Of a stretch of DNA of 62,473 bases, positions 24,686-33,395 are shown one piece after another. A model generated the notes under the pieces. That model did not search any database. It had not been told where the DNA came from and saw only the letters and a program-made list of their open reading frames with translations. The first letter of the stretch is position 1, and each line of letters starts with the position of its first letter. Origin of the DNA: an uncultured Pelagibacteraceae bacterium (GTDB lineage Bacteria > Pseudomonadota > Alphaproteobacteria > Pelagibacterales > Pelagibacteraceae); contig CACOPK010000007.1 in assembly GCA_902629075.1 (NCBI GenBank), forward strand, positions 1-62,473, given 5' to 3'. The position numbers were made by a program, and so were the translations under genes.

Positions 24686-25429
24686 ATGGATACAAAAAAA
24701 ATACCACCTAAATTTTTAAAGGAATTAAATCCAAAAATAGGTTTAATTGCGCTATCCAGCGATTATATGATCGAAAAAGATTTCATTAGCGTTATTAAAG
24801 ATAAGGATATTGATTTTTTTGTAAATAGAATAGAAACCTTTAATCCTCTGACGTCAGAAAATCTAATTAAAATGTCTGAGAAAATTACCGAAGTTACAAA
24901 AGATATATTGCCTGATGAAAAAATAGACTGTGTTGCGTATGGATGTACTTCAGGAACAATAGCAGCTGGATATAATTCAATTGAAGAAAAAATTAAAAAA
25001 GCGAAACCAAACACAAGTGTAACAACTCCGAGCACAGCAGCTGTAAAGGCATTAAAAAAATTAGATATAAAAAAAATTTATTTATTTACTCCGTACCCAA
25101 AAAAATTAAATGATGAAGTAATTGAATTTTTTAAGAAAGAAGGATTTGAAATAACATCTAATTCCTATTTTGATATAGAATCAGATATAGATATCGGAAA
25201 AGTTGATCCGGAATATTTGTATGAAGTGTTATCTGATATTAACCTAAATGATGCTGATGCATTATTTATTTCATGTACAGCCCTTCCAGCGTTGGCGATA
25301 ATAGACAGGTTAGAAAAAAAACATGGAAAAATGGTTTTATCTAGTAACCAAGCTTTGATTTGGGAAACTTTAGAAAAAATAGGAATGAATAAGTCTGTTA
25401 CTGGATTTGGAAAATTATTTTCTAATTAA
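24686..25429 (+). CDS. Asp/Glu-racemase-superfamily enzyme (EutA/maleate isomerase-like)
   Basis: A 247-residue protein of the Asp/Glu racemase, arylmalonate decarboxylase and maleate cis-trans isomerase superfamily. The two cysteine sites used for two-sided catalysis are present: Cys87 in AYGCTSGT and Cys197 in FISCTALPAL. The N-terminal IGLIALSSDYMIEKDF and FVNRIETFNPLT blocks are closest to EutA proteins of ectoine-utilisation clusters as I know them. The adjacent gene, one base downstream of the stop, is a DoeA/EutD-like hydrolase, strengthening that assignment. The biochemical role of EutA is not established. A maleate-isomerase role in N-heterocycle breakdown is the main alternative. 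Confidence 0.78.
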   Translation: MDTKKIPPKFLKELNPKIGLIALSSDYMIEKDFISVIKDKDIDFFVNRIETFNPLTSENLIKMSEKITEVTKDILPDEKIDCVAYGCTSGTIAAGYNSIEEKIKKAKPNTSVTTPSTAAVKALKKLDIKKIYLFTPYPKKLNDEVIEFFKKEGFEITSNSYFDIESDIDIGKVDPEYLYEVLSDINLNDADALFISCTALPALAIIDRLEKKHGKMVLSSNQALIWETLEKIGMNKSVTGFGKLFSN

Positions 25430-25430
25430 A

Positions 25431-26600
25431 ATGTTATTTTCAAAAGAAGAATATAAACAAAGATTGCAAAAAGTTAAAAAATCAATGCAAGAAAAAGGTA
25501 TTGATCTTTTAATCTCACAAGATACTCCAAATATAAATTATCTTACAGGTTATGATGCTTGGTCATTTTATTATGCTCAATGTGCAATAGTTCATGTAGA
25601 TGCTGATGAACCATTATTATTTGTTCGAGCTCAAGATGCAGGAGGAGCATATATTAACTGTTATTTAAAACATGAGAATATAATTGTTTATGATGAAAAA
25701 TATATCCATACCTGGCCAAACCATCCTTACGATGCAATTGTAGAATTAATTAAAAAAAGAAAATGGGAAAGTTTGAATGTTGGATTAGAAATGGACGCTC
25801 ATTATTTTACAGCTTACTCATATAAAAAATTATTAGATGGATTACCTAATGCAAAACTAATTGACAGTGAGAGATTAGTTAACTGGGTAAGAGTAGTTAA
25901 ATCAGATGCAGAAATAGATTTAATGAAAAAAGCAAGTAAGATTACAGAGCTTGGAATGAAAAAAGCTTTCGAATTTATTAAACCTGGTGTTAGACAAAAC
26001 GATTTGGTAGCTGAGATTGCAGGTAAATTAATAAAAGGAACAAATGAGTATGGTGGAGATTATTCTGCAATAGTTCCACTTTTACCAACTGGAAAAGGTA
26101 CATCTGCATCTCATTTAACCTGGAGTGATAGTAAGTTTGTTGAAGGAGAGGCTACAATTATTGAATTATCTGGAGTTTATAGAAGATATCATTGTCCTAT
26201 GGCAAGAACCGTTCTTTTGGGAAAACCAGATCAAAAAAAAATAGATACAATGAAAAAAACAATCGAGGCACTTCATGCTGGAAGTGATGTTACAAAGCCA
26301 GGAAATACTGCAGATGATGTTGCACAAGCTTTTTGGGCGGTACTTGATAAATATGGTATAGAAAAAAAATCTAGAACTGGCTATTCAATTGGAATTGGTT
26401 ACCCACCAGATTGGGGTGAGCATACTTTAAATATATATAAAGGAGATAAAACTATTTTAGAAAAAAATATTTGCTTTCACATGATTGCTGTGATGCAGTT
26501 TGGTGATTGGGGAGTAGAAGCTTCAGAGTCCGTTAGGGTAACTGAGACTGGGTCAGAATTATTTTGTAATTTTCCCAAAGAACTACATATAAAAAGCTAA
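25431..26600 (+). CDS. M24-family hydrolase of the ectoine hydrolase (DoeA/EutD) type
   Basis: About 389 residues with the pita-bread fold of creatinase, prolidase and Xaa-Pro peptidase. The ATG at 25431 is chosen because the reading from 25407 lies within the preceding gene. Blocks YDAWSFYYAQCAIV, GGDYSAIVPLLPTGK and SIGIGYPPDWGEHTL resemble ectoine hydrolase DoeA/EutD. In ELSGVYRRYHCPMART the Asp metal ligands of true M24 peptidases are absent, as in creatinase- and DoeA-type C-N hydrolases. It should open a cyclic amidine or similar C-N bond. Proteins for the later ectoine steps (DoeB, DoeC, DoeD) are not seen here, so the substrate could be a related compound. Confidence 0.8.
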   Translation: MLFSKEEYKQRLQKVKKSMQEKGIDLLISQDTPNINYLTGYDAWSFYYAQCAIVHVDADEPLLFVRAQDAGGAYINCYLKHENIIVYDEKYIHTWPNHPYDAIVELIKKRKWESLNVGLEMDAHYFTAYSYKKLLDGLPNAKLIDSERLVNWVRVVKSDAEIDLMKKASKITELGMKKAFEFIKPGVRQNDLVAEIAGKLIKGTNEYGGDYSAIVPLLPTGKGTSASHLTWSDSKFVEGEATIIELSGVYRRYHCPMARTVLLGKPDQKKIDTMKKTIEALHAGSDVTKPGNTADDVAQAFWAVLDKYGIEKKSRTGYSIGIGYPPDWGEHTLNIYKGDKTILEKNICFHMIAVMQFGDWGVEASESVRVTETGSELFCNFPKELHIKS

Positions 26601-26646
26601 AATTAACTATTGAATATTTCTGTCACAAATGTTTTAAATTCAGCCA

Positions 26647-27735
26647 ATGTCTAATAACAAAGAATTCGTTAAATTTGCAAAAGTTGATAAAAGTTACGAT
26701 GGTAAAATTCTTGTTGTAAAAGATTTAAACTTAGACATAGCCGAAGGTGAGTTCATTACAATGCTTGGGCCCTCTGGTTCAGGTAAAACAACTTGCTTGA
26801 TGATGTTAGCAGGATTTGAAACACCAACAAATGGTGAAATTTATTTAGATGGAAATCCAATCTCAAATATACCTCCACATAAAAGAGGAATTGGAATGGT
26901 ATTTCAAAATTATGCTCTATTTCCTCACATGACTGTATACGAAAATTTAGCTTTTCCTTTAAGAGTAAGAAAAATTTCTAAAGATGAAATAGATAAAAAA
27001 GTTGATAAAGCTTTGTCTATGGTTTCATTAGCAGGATATGAGTCTAGAATGCCAGGACAACTTTCTGGTGGTCAACAACAAAGAGTGGCAGTTGCTAGAG
27101 CTTTAGTTTTTGATCCAGCAGTAGTTTTGATGGATGAGCCTCTCGGTGCTTTAGATAAAAATTTAAGAGAAAGCATGCAGTATGAAATTAAACATATACA
27201 TGAAAGTATAGGCGTTACAGTTGTTTATGTTACACACGACCAAGGTGAAGCTTTAACAATGTCAAATAGAATCGCAGTATTTAATGATGGTAAAGTTCAA
27301 CAGCTTTCTTCACCAGATCAATTGTATGAATCACCGGTAAATTCATTTGTTGCAAAATTTATTGGAGAAAATAATACATTTAAAGGTGAAGTTTTAGATG
27401 TATCCAAAGATAAGTGTAAGGTTAAACTTGATACTGGAGGAGAGATATTTGCAAACCCAATATCAGTAAATTCTAAAGGTGAAAAAACAACCGTTTCTCT
27501 AAGACCTGAAAGGGCACTAATTAATCCTGATGAGAAAATGGATAATAACCACAAAGGTAAAATTGAAGAAGTAATTTACCATGGGGATCATACTAGAGTA
27601 AGACTAAATCTTCTTGGAAATAATGAATTTATACTAAAAGTTCCAAATAGTTCTGCAAATCTTGATATCAAATTAGGTAATGAAATAAATATTGGCTGGA
27701 ATAGTGCAGATGCAAGAGCTTTAGACCCAAAGTAA
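26647..27735 (+). CDS. Polyamine/opine-type ABC transporter ATPase (PotA-like)
   Basis: A 362-residue ATPase with Walker A GPSGSGKTT, signature LSGGQQQRVAVARAL, Walker B VLMDEPLGALD and the switch VTHDQGEALTM. A C-terminal TOBE domain (about residues 275-360) places it in the PotA/FbpC group. It powers the importer whose receptor and two permeases follow at 27833, 29016 and 30281. The 97-base gap downstream and the strong ribosome-binding site before the receptor suggest that the receptor has its own promoter. Position next to the DoeA-like gene suggests import of that pathway's substrate. Confidence 0.9.
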   Translation: MSNNKEFVKFAKVDKSYDGKILVVKDLNLDIAEGEFITMLGPSGSGKTTCLMMLAGFETPTNGEIYLDGNPISNIPPHKRGIGMVFQNYALFPHMTVYENLAFPLRVRKISKDEIDKKVDKALSMVSLAGYESRMPGQLSGGQQQRVAVARALVFDPAVVLMDEPLGALDKNLRESMQYEIKHIHESIGVTVVYVTHDQGEALTMSNRIAVFNDGKVQQLSSPDQLYESPVNSFVAKFIGENNTFKGEVLDVSKDKCKVKLDTGGEIFANPISVNSKGEKTTVSLRPERALINPDEKMDNNHKGKIEEVIYHGDHTRVRLNLLGNNEFILKVPNSSANLDIKLGNEINIGWNSADARALDPK

Positions 27736-27832
27736 TACAAAACTATCCACATACCGTATTTTTGCGCTGTTGACTTATGATTTGTAAATTGTTGTAATTC
27801 CTCTTTTAAAAAAACGTTTAAACGGAGGATAA

Positions 27833-28948
27833 ATGAAAAAATTAACAAAGCTATTCCTAGCTTTATCTTTTGCATTGTCTATCACTACTTCAGCATTCGC
27901 AGTTACAGTTGCGTCATGGGGTGGGGCATATACAGAGTCGCAAAAGTTAGGTTATGGAGACCCGACAGCAGCAAAATTGGGTATTGAGATTAATTGGGTT
28001 GACTACTCAGGTGGTTTATCAGAGATTAAAGCTCAAAAAGAAGCAGGTGCAATTACGTGGGATATTATTGACGTATTTGCATTCGATACCATTAATGGAT
28101 GTGACGAAGGAATATTTGTGGAATTTGATTTCGACAAAGACTTTCCAGCAGCTCCAGATGGAACTCCTGCAAGCAAAGATTTCTTTGCTCCAATGCCAAG
28201 TAAATGTGCTGTAGGAAATATCTTATATTCTTGGAACTACGCTTATAACAAAAATAATGTTAAAGGCACTCCAAAGACTATTAAAGATTTTTTCAACACT
28301 AAAAAATTTCCAGGAAAAAGAGCGATTTACAAAAGTGCTCTTACAAACCTAGAGATTGCTTTAGCAGCAGACGGTATTAAACCAGGAAAAGGTGGAGAGA
28401 AAATCTACAAAGCTTTAGAAACTGAAAAAGGTGTTCAAAGAGCTTTGGATAAAATCAAAGCATTATGTACAGATCCAAAAGGCGGATGTGTATTCTGGTC
28501 AGCAGGTGCTCAACCACCAGAACTTTTAATGAGTGGTGAAGTTGTAATGGCAACTGGTTGGAACGGAAGATTCTTTAATGCAATCGTTGGCGAAGGTGCG
28601 CCGCTTGTACAAGTATGGGATGGTCAAGGTCTTGACTACGAATATTTTGCACTTGTAAAAGGTGGACCAAACGAAGCTGATGCTAAGAAAGCTCTTGCTA
28701 TGATGACAAATACAGAAATGTTAGCTGGTAGTGCTAAGTATATTGCTTACGCACCATACAGAATATCATCTCTAGATGTTATCAAAAAGAATGAGCCTTG
28801 GTATAAAGACGGTAAAACAGAAATGATGCCGGAAATGCCAACAGCTCCAAATAACACTAAAAATTACTTCTTAGTAGATCCATTCTTCTGGGCAGACAAT
28901 GGCACAGAACTTGGTGAAAAATGGGAAGCAATGAAAGCAGGACTATAA
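27833..28948 (+). CDS. Polyamine/opine-type ABC transporter periplasmic binding protein (PotD/F-like)
   Basis: A 371-residue type-2 periplasmic receptor with a signal peptide (MKKLTKLFLALSFALSITTSAFA, cleaved at about residue 23). The mature sequence starts VTVASWGGAYTESQ, a segment common in the spermidine/putrescine-type (SBP_bac_8 or PotD/F) family. Later family blocks are NYAYNKNNVKGTPKTIKDFFN and ILYSWN. It carries the best ribosome-binding site of the operon (ACGGAGGATAA) and favourable codons, which fits the high abundance of such receptors. A terminator follows. The ligand could be a polyamine, an opine or another cationic amine. Confidence 0.9.
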   Translation: MKKLTKLFLALSFALSITTSAFAVTVASWGGAYTESQKLGYGDPTAAKLGIEINWVDYSGGLSEIKAQKEAGAITWDIIDVFAFDTINGCDEGIFVEFDFDKDFPAAPDGTPASKDFFAPMPSKCAVGNILYSWNYAYNKNNVKGTPKTIKDFFNTKKFPGKRAIYKSALTNLEIALAADGIKPGKGGEKIYKALETEKGVQRALDKIKALCTDPKGGCVFWSAGAQPPELLMSGEVVMATGWNGRFFNAIVGEGAPLVQVWDGQGLDYEYFALVKGGPNEADAKKALAMMTNTEMLAGSAKYIAYAPYRISSLDVIKKNEPWYKDGKTEMMPEMPTAPNNTKNYFLVDPFFWADNGTELGEKWEAMKAGL

Positions 28949-28985
28949 TTTAAAGTTTCAAAGACTTTAATTATATACTATATTT

Positions 28986-29015
28986 AAAGGGCGGTTATTT
29001 AACCGCCCTTTTTTT
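28986..29015 (+). terminator. Intrinsic terminator/attenuator directly abutting the next start codon
   Basis: AAAGGGCGGTT (28986-28996), loop ATTT, AACCGCCCTTT (29001-29011) form a perfect 11-bp stem, followed by TTTT up to 29015. The permease ATG is at 29016, with no room for a ribosome-binding site other than the T-run. It presumably stops most transcripts after the receptor gene, and it may also hide the start of the permease gene. Confidence 0.9.
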
Positions 29016-30278
29016 ATGACCAGCGAAACTAATAAAATATTAACAACTGACGGTATACCTTTAGAGGAAAGTTTAAAGAAGGCTGAAAGAAAAAATAAAA
29101 TTAAAGCCTTTTTACTTGTTTGCCCGCTATTATTATTTTTAATCATCACTTATGTTTTTCCAATAGGGGAAATGTTTACACGAAGTATAGACGATAAAAT
29201 GATTACAAATATGCTTCCAAATACATTTAAATCGATGGAAAGCTGGGATGGTCAAGACATGCCTGAAGAAGAGGTGTTCAAAAGTTTTTATATTGACTTC
29301 AAAACTCTAGTAGAAAAAAAAGAACACGGTAAATTAGGACAAAGATTAAATAAGGAAAAAAACGGTTTCACCACAATTTTAAAAAAATTATTTAGACAAA
29401 TTCAAAGAAATAAAATTGATGAGAATGGAAGTTTTAAAGAACAAATCACATCGCTACATAAAAGATTTAATAATGTTGAATATTGGCGTGCAATAAAAAG
29501 AACTGCACCACCATATACAATGGCAAAGTATTTAAAAGGAATGGATTTATTTATTGATGAAAACGGTAGTATTGCACAAGTAGAGGAAGATAGACGTATC
29601 CATAGAATATTATGGTTGAGAACTTTAGAAATTGCATTTTTTGTGACTGTGTTTTGTTTTTTAATGGGTTATCCAATTGCACATTTATTGGCAACGCTAC
29701 CGATGAAATATAGTAACTTATTAATGATTTGTGTGCTTCTTCCTTTTTGGACTTCATTACTTGTAAGAACCGCCAGTTGGATGATTTTGCTACAACAACA
29801 GGGAATTGTGAATGACTTTTTTGTCATGATTGGTTTGGTATCAGACGATAATAGACCTGAGATGATGTATAACAAAGTAGGCACATATGTTGCAATGACC
29901 CAGATTTTATTACCATTTATGGTGTTGCCTCTTTATAGTGTTATGAAAACAATATCTCCTAGCCTGATGAGAGCAGGAAAATCTTTAGGAGGAACACCGT
30001 TTGTAGCATTTTGGAAAGTTTATTTCCCTCTTACAATTCCAGGAATAGGAGCGGGTTGTTTGTTAGTATTTATATTAGCAATTGGATATTACATTACACC
30101 GGCATTAGTTGGCGGTGCTTCAGGAACCTTGATTAGTAACCAAATAGCATATCACATGAAAACAACATTAGACTGGAGCTTTGCATCAGCGATGGGATTA
30201 ATGTTATTAACTGGAGTTTTAGTTGTTTATTGGATTTATAACAAATTAGTTGGAGTTGATAATATTAAATTAGGATAA
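29016..30278 (+). CDS. Polyamine-type ABC transporter permease (PotB-like) with large periplasmic loop
   Basis: A 420-residue permease. Helix 1 (about residues 31-53) is followed by a hydrophilic stretch of roughly 135 residues (about 54-195) rich in Lys and Glu, then five more helices carrying the BPD_transp_1 domain with the ATPase-coupling motif AGKSLGGTPFVAFWKVYFPLTIPG. PotB is usually about 280-320 residues, so the loop is an added domain seen in some alphaproteobacterial members. The ATG lies on the last base of the terminator T-run and lacks a visible ribosome-binding site, so its translation start is unusual. Confidence 0.87.
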   Translation: MTSETNKILTTDGIPLEESLKKAERKNKIKAFLLVCPLLLFLIITYVFPIGEMFTRSIDDKMITNMLPNTFKSMESWDGQDMPEEEVFKSFYIDFKTLVEKKEHGKLGQRLNKEKNGFTTILKKLFRQIQRNKIDENGSFKEQITSLHKRFNNVEYWRAIKRTAPPYTMAKYLKGMDLFIDENGSIAQVEEDRRIHRILWLRTLEIAFFVTVFCFLMGYPIAHLLATLPMKYSNLLMICVLLPFWTSLLVRTASWMILLQQQGIVNDFFVMIGLVSDDNRPEMMYNKVGTYVAMTQILLPFMVLPLYSVMKTISPSLMRAGKSLGGTPFVAFWKVYFPLTIPGIGAGCLLVFILAIGYYITPALVGGASGTLISNQIAYHMKTTLDWSFASAMGLMLLTGVLVVYWIYNKLVGVDNIKLG

Positions 30279-30280
30279 GT

Positions 30281-31135
30281 ATGGCATTACCGAAGTATAC
30301 AGAGACACGATATAGAGTTTGGCATTATTTCTATATAGGAATTTGTACTTTTGTATTTTTCTTTTTAATTGCGCCATTGTTTGTAATTTTTCCTTTATCA
30401 TTCAATGCTGAAGAATTTTTAGTATTTTCAGATGGTATGAAGAGACTTGATCCAGATGCTTTTTCATTAAGATGGTATCAGGATATGATTTATGGAACAA
30501 AAAATCCTTGGGGGCTTGCGGCCAAAAATAGTTTTATAATTGCAATTTTTGCAACACTGGGATCTGTAATTTTAGGAACAGTTGCTGCATTAGGTTTAAG
30601 TAGTAGACATATGCCTTACAAGGGTTTGATTATGGCAACATTGATTTCACCAATGATAGTTCCATTAATTATCTCAGGTGTTGCAATTTTTTTCTTTATA
30701 GCAAAAGTTGGATTGGCAGCAACACATCTTGGAATTGTAATTGCTCATATTATTTTAGGGACACCTTTTGTTGTAATAACAGTAACAGCAACACTTTCTG
30801 GATTTGATCATAGCGTAACCAGAGCCGCAGCAAGCCTAGGCAGCAATCCAGTCAACACTTTCATGAAAATTACTTTGCCATTAATTTTACCTGGCGTTAT
30901 ATCGGGTGGATTATTTGCTTTTGTTACATCTTTTGATGAAGTTGTAGTTGTCCTATTTTTAGCAGGATTAGATAATACAACAATTCCAATTCAAATGTGG
31001 ACAGGTTTAAGAGAACAGCTAAGTCCAACCATCTTAGCAGTTGCGACTTGTTTAATAGTTTTATCAGTTTTAATTCTTGTAAGCGCTGAGCTTCTTAGAA
31101 GAAGATCCGAGAGGTTAAGAGGAATAAATAGATAA
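30281..31135 (+). CDS. Polyamine-type ABC transporter permease (PotC-like)
   Basis: A 284-residue permease of six helices with the BPD_transp_1 coupling motif RAAASLGSNPVNTFMKITLPLILPG. It follows the PotB-like gene by 2 bases, forming the permease pair of the importer. N-terminal charged residues and the first helix (about 15-38) are normal for PotC/PotI. No terminator follows before the fatty-acid-type gene at 31173, so read-through into that gene is possible. Confidence 0.9.
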   Translation: MALPKYTETRYRVWHYFYIGICTFVFFFLIAPLFVIFPLSFNAEEFLVFSDGMKRLDPDAFSLRWYQDMIYGTKNPWGLAAKNSFIIAIFATLGSVILGTVAALGLSSRHMPYKGLIMATLISPMIVPLIISGVAIFFFIAKVGLAATHLGIVIAHIILGTPFVVITVTATLSGFDHSVTRAAASLGSNPVNTFMKITLPLILPGVISGGLFAFVTSFDEVVVVLFLAGLDNTTIPIQMWTGLREQLSPTILAVATCLIVLSVLILVSAELLRRRSERLRGINR

Positions 31136-31172
31136 TTTACCTTAATAGTCTATTGATATATATAATCTTAAA

Positions 31173-33395
31173 ATGGATATAAAAAAAGTAGTAATCATTG
31201 GATCGGGAACAATGGGAAGTGGTATAGCCGCTCATTTATGTAACGCAAATGTACCAGTTACGCTTTTAGATCTTAAAACTGAAATAAGTGAAAAAGCTAG
31301 AGACAGGATTTATAAATCAAGACCACCACTTTTAATAGATAAATCAAAAATAGAAAATATCAAAGTTGGTAATATTAATGATAACTTTGATGTTGTTAAA
31401 GAAGCCGACTGGATAGTCGAGGCAGTCGTCGAAAGAATAGATATTAAACATAATATTTACGAAAAAATATTCAAAAACAGAAAGGATGGTGCGATAGTTT
31501 CATCTAATACTTCCTCTATTCCTATAAAAGTTTTATCTGAAAAATTAACAAATGATGAAAAGAAAGATTTTTGTATTACTCATTTCTTTAACCCAGTTAG
31601 ATACATGGGCTTATTGGAAATTGTAAAAAATGAAAATAACGATCTTAATAAAATTAATTCACTTAAAAATTTTTGCGAGGAAGAGCTTGGTAAGGGAGCT
31701 ATAGTTTGTAATGATACACCAGGATTTTTAGGAAATAGAATTGGCGTATACGCTATGCAAGTTGCGATGACTGAGGCATTTAAAATGAAATTATCTGTTG
31801 AAGAAGCAGATGCAGTATTTGGAAGACCCATGGGTGTTCCAAAAACTGGAGTTTTTGGTCTCTATGATTTGATTGGAATTGATCTAATGGCAGATGTTTT
31901 AAAAAGTTTTATTAAAGAACTTCCTGAAAACGACCCATTCCAACCAATTGCAAAAAATATTCCATTAATAAATCAATTAATTGAGAATGGCTATACAGGA
32001 AGAAAAGGTAAAGGTGGATTTTATCGAATGAATAAAGAAAATAATCAAAAGATTTTAGAGGCAATAAATTTAGACTCTGGCAAGTACGCTCCATCAAAAA
32101 AAATTGACCTTAAAATCGAAATTACTGACATCAATAACTTGATTAATCGAAAAGATAAGTATGGAGATTATGCATGGTCAGTGATCTCTAAAATTATAAA
32201 ATATGCATCTTCATTAGTACCGGGAATAACAGATAAATTTAATGATATAGATGAAGCAATGAGACTTGGTTTCAATTGGGCAATGGGTCCGTTTGAAATG
32301 TTAAAAGAAATAGGTGTAAAAAATTTTTTTGAGAGAGTAGATGAATTTAAAGGCAATAAATTTCTTGAAGATTTATCAAAATCTAAAAATGAAAATTTTT
32401 ATGGTGAAAGACAGCTTTATACAAATATTGAAACACTTGGTAAAATTCGACCCCAGGCTTTGAAATTAGAAAAAAATAAATCAGCTACAACACACAGGTT
32501 TAAAGATTTTAATATTGTTGAATTTACAACTAAAGCTAATGCTCTTGATTATGATTCGATGGATGCTTTAAAAGCAGCAACAGATAAACCTTTAATAATT
32601 ATGAATGAAAGTATGCAATTTTCTGCGGGTGTAAATTTAACTTATACAATGAATTTTGTAGATAAAAGCGATTTAAAATCTGTAGAAAAATTTATTAAAT
32701 ATTTTCAAGACACATGTAAAGAATTAAAATATTCAAAATATCCTGTTGTTTCTGCCCCATCAGGTTTAACTTTGGGTGGAGGTTTTGAGGTATTGGTTCA
32801 AAGTAATTTTGTTGCATCACATACAAATATAGTAATTGGTTTAGTTGAAACCATCGTAGGTTTAATTCCTGCAGGAGGAGGCTGTAAAGAAATGTTATGG
32901 AGATGGTCACAAACAGATGAGGCAAAGAAAGATCCAGATTTTGCACCATTAAAAGTGTTCGATATAATTGGTTATGCCAAGACAGCAACTTCACCAGTTG
33001 AAGCAGAACCTTTAAAATATTTAAAGCCTGAAGATAAAAAAATTATGAATAGAAATAGTTTATTTTCAGCATCAAAAAAATTGATAGATGAAAATAAAAA
33101 TTTTACACCTCCAACTGAATGTAAGTTTAAACTTTCAGGAAAACCTTTGAAGGAAAAAATGGTTAAAGTATTAGAAAAATTATACAACGAAAAAGTAATT
33201 TTAGATCATGGTATGGTTGTTGGAATGGAGCTAGCGAATGTTTTAAGTGGTGGGGATACGACTTTAGATAAAACAATATCAGAGGATGAATTTTTTAAAT
33301 TAGAATTAGATGCCTTTATGAGATTAATTGAAAATAAAAAAACCCAAGAACGAATTAAACATACCTTAGCTACTGGAAAACCATTAGTAAATTAG
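31173..33395 (+). CDS. Bifunctional 3-hydroxyacyl-CoA dehydrogenase/enoyl-CoA hydratase (HAD-ECH order)
   Basis: A 740-residue fusion. Residues 1-190 are an NAD-binding 3-hydroxyacyl-CoA dehydrogenase domain with GSGTMG at 10-15, IVEAVVERIDIK and SSNTSSIP. Residues about 190-420 are two C-terminal dehydrogenase domains (TPGFLGNRIG, GRKGKGGFYR). The last 300 or so are a crotonase-like domain (APSGLTLGGGFEVLV and VETIVGLIPAGGG). The order is the reverse of E. coli FadB/FadJ, in which the hydratase comes first. It carries out the hydration and oxidation steps of beta-oxidation in the cytoplasm. The 3' end overlaps the cyclophilin gene by 4 bases, convergently. No thiolase lies nearby. Confidence 0.88.
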   Translation: MDIKKVVIIGSGTMGSGIAAHLCNANVPVTLLDLKTEISEKARDRIYKSRPPLLIDKSKIENIKVGNINDNFDVVKEADWIVEAVVERIDIKHNIYEKIFKNRKDGAIVSSNTSSIPIKVLSEKLTNDEKKDFCITHFFNPVRYMGLLEIVKNENNDLNKINSLKNFCEEELGKGAIVCNDTPGFLGNRIGVYAMQVAMTEAFKMKLSVEEADAVFGRPMGVPKTGVFGLYDLIGIDLMADVLKSFIKELPENDPFQPIAKNIPLINQLIENGYTGRKGKGGFYRMNKENNQKILEAINLDSGKYAPSKKIDLKIEITDINNLINRKDKYGDYAWSVISKIIKYASSLVPGITDKFNDIDEAMRLGFNWAMGPFEMLKEIGVKNFFERVDEFKGNKFLEDLSKSKNENFYGERQLYTNIETLGKIRPQALKLEKNKSATTHRFKDFNIVEFTTKANALDYDSMDALKAATDKPLIIMNESMQFSAGVNLTYTMNFVDKSDLKSVEKFIKYFQDTCKELKYSKYPVVSAPSGLTLGGGFEVLVQSNFVASHTNIVIGLVETIVGLIPAGGGCKEMLWRWSQTDEAKKDPDFAPLKVFDIIGYAKTATSPVEAEPLKYLKPEDKKIMNRNSLFSASKKLIDENKNFTPPTECKFKLSGKPLKEKMVKVLEKLYNEKVILDHGMVVGMELANVLSGGDTTLDKTISEDEFFKLELDAFMRLIENKKTQERIKHTLATGKPLVN

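Noticed and set aside
24763..25035. Antisense reading frame inside the EutA-like gene, and many similar frames throughout the window
   Set aside because: These frames lie opposite clearly conserved genes, lack ribosome-binding sites and have compositions of reversed coding sequence. They were treated as shadows.
24686..26600. Complete ectoine degradation pathway
   Set aside because: Only EutA- and DoeA-like genes are seen; the deacetylase, transaminase and semialdehyde dehydrogenase specific to the pathway are not identifiable nearby.
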